Notes: generated by a model from the sequence alone, not told the origin. A DNA stretch of 64,000 nucleotides from an uncultured Clostridia bacterium (GCA_937892525.1 CALAEV010000015.1:1-64000), one strand, 5' to 3'; positions 26,581-35,237 are shown, counted from the first letter of the stretch. Numbers and translations: made by a program.

Positions 26581-27042
26581 TTATTCAACGTCAGATGTAC
26601 AGTGAGCACACTTTGTAGCATCAATAGCAATTTCACTCTTACAGAATGGGCAAACTTTTGTTGTAGGTGCTGGCTCTTCAACAACTTCTTCCTTCTTGCC
26701 GATTGTTGTAAGTTTGTTAAGAAGTTTAACAAATACGAAAATTACGAATGCCATAATAATAAAGTTGATTACAGCACTAATAAAATTACCGTATGTAAGA
26801 ATTGAAACACCTGCTTCAGTTGCTTCTTCAATTGTTGCATAAAGTTCTTCTCTGCCTGTAAGCTGAACAAACTTTGACGCAAAGTCATTCTTTGTGATAA
26901 TGCCGATAAGTGGCATTACGATATCGTCAACAAGTGATTTTACGATTGCCTGAAAAGCACCACCGATGATAACGCCGACTGCAAGGTCGATTACGTTACC
27001 ACGCATAGCGAACTCTTTAAATTCTTTGAAAAATCCTTTCAT
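26581..27042 (-). CDS. mscL: Large-conductance mechanosensitive channel MscL with C-terminal zinc ribbon
   Basis: 153 residues. The N-terminal amphipathic helix and TM1 are clear ([21 protein letters not shown]), with the [12 protein letters not shown] motif, a periplasmic loop and TM2 ([21 protein letters not shown]). After the usual end of MscL comes a linker and a rubredoxin-like zinc ribbon, CPFC...CAHC, at residues about 130-150. The channel releases solutes on osmotic downshock; the ribbon would lie in the cytosol below the pore. A GAAGGATTTTTC ribosome site precedes the ATG. Confidence 0.92.
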   Translation of the reverse strand: MKGFFKEFKEFAMRGNVIDLAVGVIIGGAFQAIVKSLVDDIVMPLIGIITKNDFASKFVQLTGREELYATIEEATEAGVSILTYGNFISAVINFIIMAFVIFVFVKLLNKLTTIGKKEEVVEEPAPTTKVCPFCKSEIAIDATKCAHCTSDVE

Positions 27043-27109
27043 TTGAAAAATCCTTCTTTCATCTAAAATTTATGTAAAAATTATATCATATTTTTTATAT
27101 ATTTCAACA

Positions 27110-27988
27110 TTATTTTACACCAGTCATATCAAAATCAGGTATAAAATCGGTTTTTGCAGATGTTTTTTCTTGCATAAAACCGTTTATAAAGCCTAAATCC
27201 ACGAAAAAATCAACAACTTTGTTGTATTCGGCTGTGGTAAGACGACGATTTAATTCTTTGAATTCTGAAATGTTGCCATAAGGAGTGTATTGACTCATAA
27301 TACTTATATATGTATCACTTGGCAGATTGTTTTTAATCCATAAAAGTATGTTTTTGCTTTCGTCAACATTTTTCGGCAACACAAGATGACGAATTATAAG
27401 ACCTTTTTGAATTATGCCGTCTTTAAAATGTGTTTTTGGTTGTTGACGATACATTTCAAGTATTGATTTACTTGCTTTTTCGAAATAGTCAGGACATTTT
27501 GCATATTGCGTTGACTTTTCACTACTAAAATATTTTAAGTCAGGAAGATAAACATCAACTAATCCCTCAAGTTTTTTGAGAGTTTCAACACTATCGTACC
27601 CAGACGAGTTGTAAACTACAGGAACTTTGGGTTTATATTCACTTAATGCGTCAACTACAATGTGTGAAAAGTGAGTAGGATTTACAAAATCAATAGTATG
27701 TACGCCCTTGTTTTCAAGCTCTTTTATAATCTCAATAAGACGAGCAGTTGTAATTGCCTCACCCTTGTTTTCATGGCTTATGGGGTAGTTCTGACAGAAA
27801 CAACATTTTAAAGAGCATCCTGAAAAGAAAATTGCACCGGTCCCCTTTTTGCCACTTATACACGGCTCTTCCCAGTTGTGAATATCGGCTCTCGCCAATA
27901 CAGGATTTTGGGGCATTTTGCAAAATCCCTTGCCAACATTTTCATTTCTTTCTGCGTTACAGTTTCTAGGACACAAGTTGCAAGTCAT
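27110..27988 (-). CDS. Radical SAM protein, PflA-like (COG1313)
   Basis: 292 residues from ATG 27988, spaced seven bases after GAGGT; a GTG two codons upstream is too close to that site. Starts MTCNLCPRNCNAERN, with four N-terminal cysteines, then the radical SAM motif CSLKCCFCQN. Matches the COG1313 group annotated as putative pyruvate formate-lyase activases; relatives may activate other glycyl-radical enzymes or act on unknown substrates. No glycyl-radical partner is adjacent (nrdD lies 2.3 kb away with its own activase). Confidence 0.88.
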   Translation of the reverse strand: MTCNLCPRNCNAERNENVGKGFCKMPQNPVLARADIHNWEEPCISGKKGTGAIFFSGCSLKCCFCQNYPISHENKGEAITTARLIEIIKELENKGVHTIDFVNPTHFSHIVVDALSEYKPKVPVVYNSSGYDSVETLKKLEGLVDVYLPDLKYFSSEKSTQYAKCPDYFEKASKSILEMYRQQPKTHFKDGIIQKGLIIRHLVLPKNVDESKNILLWIKNNLPSDTYISIMSQYTPYGNISEFKELNRRLTTAEYNKVVDFFVDLGFINGFMQEKTSAKTDFIPDFDMTGVK

Positions 27989-28016
27989 ACTCACACCTCA
28001 CTCTCCAACTAGAATG

Positions 28017-28094
28017 TAGGGGACGACGACTCGGCGTCCCGTTTCTAATTTTTATATAAACTCGTTACGGGCTGCCGAGGTCGACAGCCCCTAC
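28017..28094. repeat. Composite palindromic repeat, GTAGGGG/CCCCTAC ends
   Basis: Outer GTAGGGG (from 28016) and CCCCTAC (to 28094) are inverted; each arm is a local palindrome (GGGACG...CGTCCC and GGGCTG...CAGCCC). Same architecture as the copy at 10089, with different stem sequence. Confidence 0.7.
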
Positions 28095-28117
28095 AAAACA
28101 TCATTATAATAAGAAGC

Positions 28118-28315
28118 CTATTCCAACCCACAAATATAATCTAACGATACATCAAAATATTTCGCATATTTTATCATTATTTCAATTGGAACACTTCGCT
28201 CTCCATTTTCATATTTAGATATTGCGTTTTGACTTAATTGCAATATTTTCCCCATTTCAGTTTGGTTTAAATCTGCATCTTCTCTTAACGCTCTTATGTT
28301 ATCATTCCAAATCAT
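28118..28315 (-). CDS. HTH (Xre/Cro-type) transcriptional regulator
   Basis: 65 residues, essentially one HTH_3 domain: DNIRALREDADLNQTEMGKI, recognition helix LSQNAISKYENGER, and closing FDVSLDYICGLE. Start ATG 28315 follows TGAGGTGAGTATT; the in-frame ATG six codons upstream has no ribosome site. It is divergent from the small cysteine protein at 28407, and a GTACTA/TAGTAC inverted repeat lies between them, so it probably represses one or both genes. Confidence 0.9.
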   Translation of the reverse strand: MIWNDNIRALREDADLNQTEMGKILQLSQNAISKYENGERSVPIEIMIKYAKYFDVSLDYICGLE

Positions 28316-28352
28316 AATACTCACCTCAAACATATTATAAATAATACAATTT

Positions 28353-28387
28353 GTACTATTGATTTTTAGTACAGTTTGGTTTATAAT
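28353..28387 (+). promoter_or_regulatory. Promoter with overlapping inverted-repeat operator
   Basis: TTGATT (28359-28364), 17 bases, TATAAT (28382-28387) drive the small gene to the right. GTACTA (28353-28358) and TAGTAC (28367-28372) flank the -35 box with an 8-base gap, a likely binding site for the divergent HTH protein. Confidence 0.7.
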
Positions 28388-28406
28388 ATCACTTGAGGTG
28401 ATGATT

Positions 28407-28616
28407 ATGGAACAAAAGTGTGGAAACTGTGAATATTTTGTAAAACACTTTGTAAATATCGGTGGTAGGTTTGTTCATAGTGAACTTGGGCATTGTACAT
28501 ACCCTATGGTTAAAAATCGACAAGTTCAGAGTAAAGCTTGTAAGTATTTTGAAGAAAGATACACTGACGACTCTATAAATATTATAGAAATTACAATTAA
28601 ACACAAGACATTATAA
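28407..28616 (+). CDS. Small cysteine-motif protein, unknown function
   Basis: 69 residues. ATG 28407 is eight bases after TGAGGTG. Cysteines are arranged CGNCEYF, GHCTYP and SKACKYFEE, a four-Cys pattern that probably binds zinc; similar short proteins occur on mobile elements of Clostridia. It is divergent from an HTH regulator with a shared operator and is followed by a palindromic repeat. I cannot assign a function; the pair has the look of a small self-regulated module. Confidence 0.7.
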   Translation: MEQKCGNCEYFVKHFVNIGGRFVHSELGHCTYPMVKNRQVQSKACKYFEERYTDDSINIIEITIKHKTL

Positions 28617-28625
28617 ATATAAAAC

Positions 28626-28645
28626 GGGCGATTCGTGAATCGCCC
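28626..28645. repeat. Palindrome GGGCGATTC-GT-GAATCGCCC
   Basis: A perfect 9-bp inverted repeat with 2-base centre, followed by CCTAC. The same palindrome appears inside the element at 63373 (about 63460-63480), so it is a dispersed repeat rather than a dedicated terminator. Confidence 0.75.
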
Positions 28646-28714
28646 CTACAATTATACTTGATAAATATCGATGAATGCAGTATAATTATTATATTGTTTT
28701 TGCGAGGTGAGAAT

Positions 28715-29479
28715 ATGCTTCTTACAGTTGACATTGGTAACACAAATATAAATCTTGGCATTTTTGATGGAGATACTCTTACAATGAGTGCTCGTATTTC
28801 TACTGACCGTCAAAAAACTGACGACCAATATGCCGTTGATTTTGTAAATATTTTTTCAGTTTACAACATTAAAGCAAGTGATATTGAAGGCTCTGTTGTT
28901 TCATCAGTTGTGCCTGAAATTACCGTACATATTAAAAATGCAATCAAGCGTCTTACAAACAAAAAGGTTATCGTGCTTTCTCCTGGTGTTAAAACTGGGC
29001 TTAATATTCTTATTGATAACCCTGCTCAACTTGGTGCAGACCTTGCAGCCGGTGCAGTTGGTGCAGTAACCGAGTACCCACTCCCTGCATTTATTGTGGA
29101 TTTAGGTACTGCTACAAAAATTTGTGCAGTTGACGAAAATCGCAATTTCAGAGGTTGTATGATTGCCCCAGGTGTTGCTGTTTCTCTTAAAGCGCTTACT
29201 GACACAAGTTCGCTTTTACCTGCAATCCCACTTGAGCCACCAAAAAAGGCATGCGGAACTAACACTATTGAAAGTATGCAAAGTGGAATAGTTCTTGGTA
29301 CGGCATCTATGATTGACGGCATTATTGAGCATTTTGTAAAAGAACTTGGCGAGCCAAAAACAATTGTTGCAACAGGAGGACTTGCCGGATTTATTGCCCC
29401 TGTATGCAAACGAGAAATGGTACTTGACCAAGACCTTATTCTTAAAGGACTTAAAGCAATTTACGAGAAAAACAAATAA
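28715..29479 (+). CDS. coaX: Type III pantothenate kinase
   Basis: 254 residues from ATG 28715 after GCGAGGTGAGAAT; normal length. The ASKHA fold shows MLLTVDIGNTNINLGIF (phosphate loop), AQLGADLAAGAVGA, FIVDLGTATKICAV and ATGGLAGFIAP. It phosphorylates pantothenate, the first step of CoA synthesis, and needs a monovalent cation. The next gene is an ECF S component that is probably a pantothenate transporter, an arrangement known from other Firmicutes. Confidence 0.93.
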   Translation: MLLTVDIGNTNINLGIFDGDTLTMSARISTDRQKTDDQYAVDFVNIFSVYNIKASDIEGSVVSSVVPEITVHIKNAIKRLTNKKVIVLSPGVKTGLNILIDNPAQLGADLAAGAVGAVTEYPLPAFIVDLGTATKICAVDENRNFRGCMIAPGVAVSLKALTDTSSLLPAIPLEPPKKACGTNTIESMQSGIVLGTASMIDGIIEHFVKELGEPKTIVATGGLAGFIAPVCKREMVLDQDLILKGLKAIYEKNK

Positions 29480-29540
29480 TTATTCGTCAAATTTTGCATT
29501 GTATCCTAATTTTCAGGAACAGTAGCAAGGAGGAATATAA

Positions 29541-30152
29541 ATGGCAAAAACCACTAAACGAGCAAGACGGAGAAAGACCTTGTTCCTTGCTCAGAACGCC
29601 ATACTCACAGCTCTTATTGTGCTTATGGCATTCACACCAATCGGCTATTTGCAAATAGGCGTAGTGAAAATGACTTTCATTATGATTCCTGTTGCCGTTG
29701 GTGCAATTACTTTAGGCGAGAAATCAGGCGCATTTTTAGGACTTGTGTTCGGTATTACAAGCTTTATTCAATGCTTTGGTCTCGACCTTTTTGGCACTAC
29801 ACTTTTCGGCATAAATCCATTATATACATTTATAATGTGTATAGTGCCACGCGTACTTATGGGTTACCTTTGTGGAGTAATTTATAAGCTGGTTGCAAGA
29901 AAAAAGAAAAAGTTTGCATTAGTTTTCGCAAGTTTTTTAGCACCTGTTCTTAACACCACATTCTTTATGAGTTTATTGCTTCTCTTTTTCGGAGAAAGCG
30001 ACTACATAATGGGAATTCGTAACGGCGCAGAACTTTTACCATTTTTAGTTGCATTTGTAGGGCTTAACGGAGTTATGGAAATTGTTACTACAACAGTTAT
30101 TGCCCCACCGGTTGCAAGTGCAGTTAAAAAAGCAACAAAGAAATTTAAATAA
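29541..30152 (+). CDS. ECF transporter S component, probable pantothenate transporter (PanT-like)
   Basis: 203 residues with about six membrane helices and basic ends (KRARRRK, KKATKKFK). The LTALIVLMAFTPIGYLQIG start and MTFIMIPVAVGAITLGEKSGAFLGL second helix are typical of substrate-binding S components. The energising EcfA/EcfT module is not in the window, as expected for group II ECF systems. Substrate assignment rests on the gap of only 61 bases to coaX and on known PanT-CoaX linkage; another vitamin is possible. Confidence 0.8.
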   Translation: MAKTTKRARRRKTLFLAQNAILTALIVLMAFTPIGYLQIGVVKMTFIMIPVAVGAITLGEKSGAFLGLVFGITSFIQCFGLDLFGTTLFGINPLYTFIMCIVPRVLMGYLCGVIYKLVARKKKKFALVFASFLAPVLNTTFFMSLLLLFFGESDYIMGIRNGAELLPFLVAFVGLNGVMEIVTTTVIAPPVASAVKKATKKFK

Positions 30153-30156
30153 AAAG

Positions 30157-30190
30157 AAACCACTTGACTAAAAATCAAGTGGTTTTTTAT
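30157..30190 (+). terminator. Terminator between the ECF gene and potD
   Basis: AAACCACTTGA (30157-30167) and TCAAGTGGTTT (30175-30185) form an 11-bp stem with TTTTTTATT tail. The converging pot operon ends at 30190, so it may serve both directions. Confidence 0.88.
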
Positions 30191-31407
30191 TATACATTAT
30201 AATATTTTTTCATTCTGTTCTTTTTAAGTATATGTGCGATTATGATTACCACCACAACTGCTATTACTGAAAAGAACGCTGTATAAAGTCCTTTTGTATC
30301 ATTCTCGCCTTTGACTTTCATCCATTGAGTATTCATATATTGGAGAGTGTCAGTTGGCAAGTTGTGGAAAGCCTGACTATTTTTAAGCTCATCAGGATAA
30401 ACTGCTGAACTGTCGGCAAGAGAATAATCAGGGTTTTCTGTAACTGCCTTATTGGGTGTTGCATAGTAAATATACTCTGCATTTGCAAGAGCAATTTCAG
30501 GCTCTAACATAAAGTTAATAAACGCCTCTGCACCTTTTTTGTTCTGTGATGCGCTTGGAATACACATAGCGTCATAGAAGGTATTAACGCCTTCTTCAGG
30601 GAATGCAAATCCTAAGTCTGGGTTGTTTTCAACCATCAGCTCGTAATCCCCTGCATAGTATGTGGCAAAAGCGTATTCACCACTTTCCATTTTAATAAAG
30701 ACTTCGTCCATTACATATTCAGGCTTTACCTTTTGGCGTTGCTCTGAAAGAAGTGCAGCAGCAGCATCCCAATCCTCTTTTTCAGTTGTATTGATACTCT
30801 GCCCTAATACAAACTGTGCAATAGCAAAAGAGTCGCGAGGGTTATTGAACATCAAGATTTTACCTTTATACTGTTCATCCCAAAGCACTTTCCAGCTTGT
30901 AGGCGCTTCTTTTACATATTTTGTATTGTAAATAAGAATTGTTGAGCCAACATTGTAAATTACGCTATAATCACTTATTCCGTTTTCAACAAGATGACCG
31001 TATTTGTCTTTATCAAAATACTTGTCATAGTTTGGAATATTGTTGTAATCAAGTGGTAAAAGCATATCTTCAGAAATAAGACGCTCAACCATATAGTCAG
31101 ATGGAATAATAATGTCGTAGCTTACTCCACCACCTGAAAGCTTTGAATACATATTCTCGTTTGACTCAAATGTTGTGTAGTTTACGTCACACCCTGTAAG
31201 GCGTTCAAATTCAGTAATTACATCAACTTCTTCGTCATCAATATATTCGCCCCAGTTATACACATTAAGCACTGTACCCTGAAGTCCAAGATTTTTATAA
31301 TATTCAATTGTTTCTTTTGAGAAAAGTTCATCTTCTGCGTAAACAGGAGTTACAAATACAGAAAGAATCACAATAAAAGTGATTACTAAAGAGAGTAGTT
31401 TTTTCAT
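30190..31407 (-). CDS. potD: Spermidine/putrescine ABC transporter substrate-binding protein with C-terminal membrane anchor
   Basis: 405 residues. A Sec signal (ending near VYA-ED) lacks a lipobox cysteine. The binding protein body is PotD/PotF-like: LNVYNWGEYIDDEEVDVI, VSYDIIIPSDYMVERL, and the ligand-pocket YAGDYELM and EGVNTFYDAMCIP. Unusually, a hydrophobic helix (FFSVIAVVVVIIIAHIL, about 378-394) with a basic tail ends the protein, so it is probably tethered by its C-terminus instead of by lipid. The ATG overlaps the potC stop by four bases. Last gene of the operon. Confidence 0.9.
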   Translation of the reverse strand: MKKLLSLVITFIVILSVFVTPVYAEDELFSKETIEYYKNLGLQGTVLNVYNWGEYIDDEEVDVITEFERLTGCDVNYTTFESNENMYSKLSGGGVSYDIIIPSDYMVERLISEDMLLPLDYNNIPNYDKYFDKDKYGHLVENGISDYSVIYNVGSTILIYNTKYVKEAPTSWKVLWDEQYKGKILMFNNPRDSFAIAQFVLGQSINTTEKEDWDAAAALLSEQRQKVKPEYVMDEVFIKMESGEYAFATYYAGDYELMVENNPDLGFAFPEEGVNTFYDAMCIPSASQNKKGAEAFINFMLEPEIALANAEYIYYATPNKAVTENPDYSLADSSAVYPDELKNSQAFHNLPTDTLQYMNTQWMKVKGENDTKGLYTAFFSVIAVVVVIIIAHILKKNRMKKYYNV

Positions 31408-32234
31408 TCGTTACCCTCCTTCTGCTTTTTTCTCTGTTTTTTATCAGAGCGTGACTGTGCCACATTCATAAGAATTAAAAGCACAAACATAGCACCGAAA
31501 ATGAGAGTTGAAAGCGCATACATATCAGGCTTTACACGTTTCTTTGTCATTGAGAAAATGTGAATAGGCAAGGTCTGAAAATCAGGTCCGTTTGTAAAGT
31601 AACTGATTATGAAATCGTCAAGTGACAATGTAAACGCCATAATTGCACCTGAAATAATGCCTGGAAGAATTGCAGGAAATACAACCTTAAAAAATGCTTT
31701 TACAGGGTGGCAACCTAAATCTTGTGCTGCCTCAAAAATTCTATTATCAGTCTGTTTAAGTTTCGGCAATACCGACAAAATAACATAAGGCAACTGGAAT
31801 GTGACATGGGCTATAAGAATTGTTCCAAAGCCCAAAACATCTTTTTTATCGAGCATTACCCCTGCAAAAACGAACAAGAGCATCATTGAAATACCCGTTA
31901 CGATTTCAGGGTTCATCATAGGAATATTTGTAACTGTCATAACAGATGACTTTACAAATTTGTTGCGCATTGAGTTAATTCCCACACTTGCGAGAGTACC
32001 AAGTACAGTTGCTATTGCAGCAGAGATTACTGCCAACACAACGGTATTTTTAAGGGCATCCATAGTTGCTTTGTCGTGGAAAAGTTTTTCATACCATTGA
32101 AGGGAAAATCCTTCAAAAATATATGTGCTTTCTGTTCCGTTAAATGAGAACACCATCATTACAACCATTGGTGCATAAAGGAATATGAAAACAAGTGCTA
32201 AATAGAGTTTTGATAATGGAGAAGTCTTTGTCAT
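31404..32234 (-). CDS. potC: Spermidine/putrescine ABC transporter permease PotC
   Basis: 276 residues with six membrane helices. The EAA loop that docks on PotA is visible as EAAQDLGCHPVKAFFKVVFPAI. The start overlaps the potB stop (ATGA) and the stop overlaps the potD start (ATGA), so translation is coupled through the operon. A basic tail (SDKKQRKKQKE) is cytosolic. Normal length. Confidence 0.93.
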   Translation of the reverse strand: MTKTSPLSKLYLALVFIFLYAPMVVMMVFSFNGTESTYIFEGFSLQWYEKLFHDKATMDALKNTVVLAVISAAIATVLGTLASVGINSMRNKFVKSSVMTVTNIPMMNPEIVTGISMMLLFVFAGVMLDKKDVLGFGTILIAHVTFQLPYVILSVLPKLKQTDNRIFEAAQDLGCHPVKAFFKVVFPAILPGIISGAIMAFTLSLDDFIISYFTNGPDFQTLPIHIFSMTKKRVKPDMYALSTLIFGAMFVLLILMNVAQSRSDKKQRKKQKEGNE

Positions 32235-33058
32235 ATAAGCACACCTCCGTCATCATCACTATCTGCAAAGTAGTTAAGCACACCAAGACAGATTAAAATC
32301 ATAACCATAAGCACAAGGGATAGTGCTGCACCTAAGTTATAATTGTATGCAGTCTGGAACTGACCTTCAATAACGTCACCGATAAGTGTAATTTGTCCAC
32401 CACCAAGTTTTTGAGTGATATAGAATGTGCTTACACTTGGCACAAAAACCATTGTTACACCACTTGCAATACCAGGCACTGACAATGGGAATATAACTTT
32501 TCTAAGACAATACCACTTGTTGCAACCCAAATCCTGTGCTGCTTCAACAAGCGAGTTATCCATTTTAGAAAGTGCAGTATATAAAGGCAGAATCATATAA
32601 GGTAAAAAGTTGTAAACCATACCTAAAATAACCGCTCCACCTGTGTTGAGCATCTGTAAAGGCTCAATACCGAACAGTCCTAAAAATCTGTTTATTACAC
32701 CTGATTCGCCTAAAATTGTAATCCATGAATAAGTACGAATTAAGAAGCTCATCCACATAGGCAACATTACAAGCATTGTTGCAACACTTTGGAATGATGC
32801 CTTTGTCTGTGCAAGAAAATAGGCAAATGGGTAAGCAATCAAAAGACAGATTACCGTTGCAACTGCACCGTAACTGATTGACAGAATAAAGGTGTTTGTG
32901 TAGTCACCAATCTGTGCAATATTTTCGGTAGTAAAGTTGCCGTTTGCGTCTGTGAAAGCGTAATAAATAACCATTATGAGCGGTGCTACTATAAATAACA
33001 CCGACCAGAGCATATAAGGTGCATTAAGCATCTTTTGAAGGAATGAGGATTTTTTCAT
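32231..33058 (-). CDS. potB: Spermidine/putrescine ABC transporter permease PotB
   Basis: 275 residues, six membrane helices. EAA motif VEAAQDLGCNKWYCLRKVIF. Also recognisable is the WMSFLIRTYSWITILGESG region and the YFADSDDDGG acidic C-terminus. Its ATG overlaps the potA stop by one base (TAATG). Forms the channel heterodimer with PotC. Confidence 0.93.
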   Translation of the reverse strand: MKKSSFLQKMLNAPYMLWSVLFIVAPLIMVIYYAFTDANGNFTTENIAQIGDYTNTFILSISYGAVATVICLLIAYPFAYFLAQTKASFQSVATMLVMLPMWMSFLIRTYSWITILGESGVINRFLGLFGIEPLQMLNTGGAVILGMVYNFLPYMILPLYTALSKMDNSLVEAAQDLGCNKWYCLRKVIFPLSVPGIASGVTMVFVPSVSTFYITQKLGGGQITLIGDVIEGQFQTAYNYNLGAALSLVLMVMILICLGVLNYFADSDDDGGVLI

Positions 33059-34176
33059 TACTCCTCACCTACCTCTGACAATTCGTCAAACTCATCACTA
33101 AATGAACTGTAATCGCCATAAAGACCTGAATACTGTGATTTTTTCATAATGTGCATTTCGTCAGGGTCAATAGAAATACCGATTACGTCGCCAACTTCAC
33201 TTTTTTCAGTAGTCTGAATCATCCACTTAAAGTTGTCAATATCAACAATAATTTCGTAGTGAACGCCTTTGAATGTTACTGATGTAACTGTACCCTGTAA
33301 CATACCCTTTTCAGGTGCTACAACATCAATATCTTCAGGACGGATAACCACGTCAACAGGCTCGTTATGTTTAAAGCCCTTGTCAACGCATTGGAATTTA
33401 ATTCCGTTAAATTCAACTGTGAAGTCCTCTTTCATAATACCATCAAGAATATTGCTTTCACCGATAAAGTCTGCAACAAAGGCATTTTTAGGCTCGTTGT
33501 AAATATCAAGTGGAGTACCAATTTGCTGGATTTCGCCACCATTCATAACAACAACTGTATCAGACATTGAAAGTGCTTCTTCTTGGTCGTGAGTAACATA
33601 TATAAAAGTAATGCCCAATTTCTGTTGAATGTTTTTAAGTTCAACCTGCATATCTTTACGAAGCTTAAGGTCGAGAGCACCTAACGGCTCGTCAAGAAGC
33701 ACAACTCGAGGATTAACAGCCAAAGCGCGTGCAATAGCAACTCGTTGTTGTTGACCACCTGAAAGTGAGTCAATACGACGAGGACCAAAGCCTTTAAGAT
33801 TAACTAAAGTAAGCATTTCGCTAACTTTTTCTTTTATTGCATCTTCCTTCCACTTTTTAAGGCGAAGTCCGAACGCAATATTTTCATAAACATTCAAATG
33901 AGGAAATAAGGCATAACGCTGAAAAATGGTGTTAACCTGACGCTTGTATGCCGGCACACCATTGATATTTTTTCCTTCGAAAATAACATCACCACTATCC
34001 TGCTGTAAGAAACCTGCAATAATACGCAAGGTTGTTGTTTTTCCACAGCCTGAAGGACCGAGGAAAGTAATAAACTCACCGTCACGGATATAAAGGTTAA
34101 TGTTATTGAGTATTTTTTGATTGTCAAAGCTTACGCTTATGTTTTTGAGGTCAATAATAACTGGATTGTTTTTCAA
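33058..34176 (-). CDS. potA: Spermidine/putrescine ABC transporter ATPase PotA
   Basis: 372 residues. Walker [14 protein letters not shown]-loop [11 protein letters not shown], signature [15 protein letters not shown], Walker [14 protein letters not shown], and H-loop [10 protein letters not shown]; the C-terminal TOBE-like domain follows (about 240-350). The start is TTG at 34176, placed eight bases after AAAGGGG. First gene of potABCD, driven by the promoter at 34262-34290 with a leader of about 80 nt. Imports polyamines. Confidence 0.93.
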   Translation of the reverse strand: MKNNPVIIDLKNISVSFDNQKILNNINLYIRDGEFITFLGPSGCGKTTTLRIIAGFLQQDSGDVIFEGKNINGVPAYKRQVNTIFQRYALFPHLNVYENIAFGLRLKKWKEDAIKEKVSEMLTLVNLKGFGPRRIDSLSGGQQQRVAIARALAVNPRVVLLDEPLGALDLKLRKDMQVELKNIQQKLGITFIYVTHDQEEALSMSDTVVVMNGGEIQQIGTPLDIYNEPKNAFVADFIGESNILDGIMKEDFTVEFNGIKFQCVDKGFKHNEPVDVVIRPEDIDVVAPEKGMLQGTVTSVTFKGVHYEIIVDIDNFKWMIQTTEKSEVGDVIGISIDPDEMHIMKKSQYSGLYGDYSSFSDEFDELSEVGEE

Positions 34177-34261
34177 TTATGCAGCCCCTTTCCAACCGAT
34201 AGATATAGTTGGGATTTGACGATTTAACCGTAAACCGCCCCACCCTAATTGGTATAGAATA

Positions 34262-34290
34262 AATATAATGAAAATTTACAAAAAAGTCAA
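34262..34290 (-). promoter_or_regulatory. Promoter of the potABCD operon
   Basis: Minus strand TTGACT (34290-34285), 17 bases, TATATT (34267-34262). The leader between it and the TTG start contains a 7-bp hairpin (CGGTTTA/TAAATCG, CGGT loop). Confidence 0.8.
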
Positions 34291-34323
34291 TGATTTTGAC
34301 AAAATTCCTTAATTTTTTTGGCT

Positions 34324-34481
34324 AAGGTGAAAAGAGCCGAACCTAATACGGTTTTTGACGGCATCTTTTCGCCTATTCTTCGTTAAAAATCTTGTAATAC
34401 GGCAGCAAATCAAGGGTGAAAAAGTGAAAATTCGCTGAAGGTCTGTATTTACGGCGTGTTTGGTTCGACTCTTCTCACCTT
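34324..34481. repeat. 158-bp interspersed repeat with 20-bp imperfect inverted ends
   Basis: AAGGTGAAAAGAGCCGAACC (34324-34343) and GGTTCGACTCTTCTCACCTT (34462-34481) are inverted with two mismatches. The interior has paired motifs (TAATACGGC, TATTTACGGC). I recall closely similar sequence scattered through other Oscillospiraceae genomes, so this is most likely a non-autonomous dispersed element. Its right end supplies the C-terminus and stop codon of the GDPD gene. No coding capacity. Confidence 0.65.
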
Positions 34482-35237
34482 AATAATTTTTGCTAATCTG
34501 TCAGGGTATCTTGTGGTGATGTTATCAGGTCCAAAAGATAAAATTTTATACATATTATATTCACTATCTACTGTCCAGATTGATACTAACAATCCGTTTT
34601 CGTGAAAAACATCAACAAGCTCTTTTGATGCACTTTTATAATTAAAGTTTATGCCGACAGCCCCTGCTTTTTTCACTTTTTCTACAAGAGAAAGCAGATA
34701 ATCTTTATCAGTATTCTTTGATTTTTCTACATCAACATTGAGATAGTACTTAATTTCAGGACTATTCTTTTTTACTGCGTCAACAAACTCATCTTTAACG
34801 CCTGTATAAAAAATTCTGTCAGCCACATTGTTTTCTTTTGCCAATGGGTACACTTTTTCGAGAGCATCAACAGTTTTTATATCAACATTCGCTTTTGCAT
34901 CTTTGAACATACGAAGATATGCGAATGCTTCGTCTAAAGTTACTTCGCCACCTTTTGGCTCATCGTGAGCAAGTACAGGCGCACCATCTCCTGTGAAATA
35001 CAAATCAAATTCAACAATCTGTGCGCCGTTTTCAATGCCCATTTTAATAGACTCAAGTGAATTTTCTGCAGTTCCCATACACCCTGTATGTGCAGTAATT
35101 GTAAATCCTTCAGGGAGATTCAGTTCTGTATTTTTGTATTCATTTAGTTTCATTGTTCTCACCCCAAAAAATATTACCGTTGATACAACTGAAAGTGCTA
35201 AAATTATTGCGATTGGTATTATTATTTTCTTTTTCAT
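34449..35237 (-). CDS. Glycerophosphodiester phosphodiesterase family protein, membrane-anchored
   Basis: 262 residues. One N-terminal hydrophobic anchor, then a GDPD TIM barrel: FTITAHTGCMGTAENSLES, GAQIVEFDLYFTGDG, PVLAHDEP, SIWTVDSEY and TTRYPDRL. The usual HRG opening reads HTG, so a conserved Arg is replaced by Thr; the EFD metal residues and second His remain. The last ten residues, KVRRVEPNTP, are encoded by the right end of the repeat at 34324-34481, so the native C-terminus was replaced or extended. Releases glycerol phosphate from phosphodiesters if active. Confidence 0.85.
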   Translation of the reverse strand: MKKKIIIPIAIILALSVVSTVIFFGVRTMKLNEYKNTELNLPEGFTITAHTGCMGTAENSLESIKMGIENGAQIVEFDLYFTGDGAPVLAHDEPKGGEVTLDEAFAYLRMFKDAKANVDIKTVDALEKVYPLAKENNVADRIFYTGVKDEFVDAVKKNSPEIKYYLNVDVEKSKNTDKDYLLSLVEKVKKAGAVGINFNYKSASKELVDVFHENGLLVSIWTVDSEYNMYKILSFGPDNITTRYPDRLAKIIKVRRVEPNTP

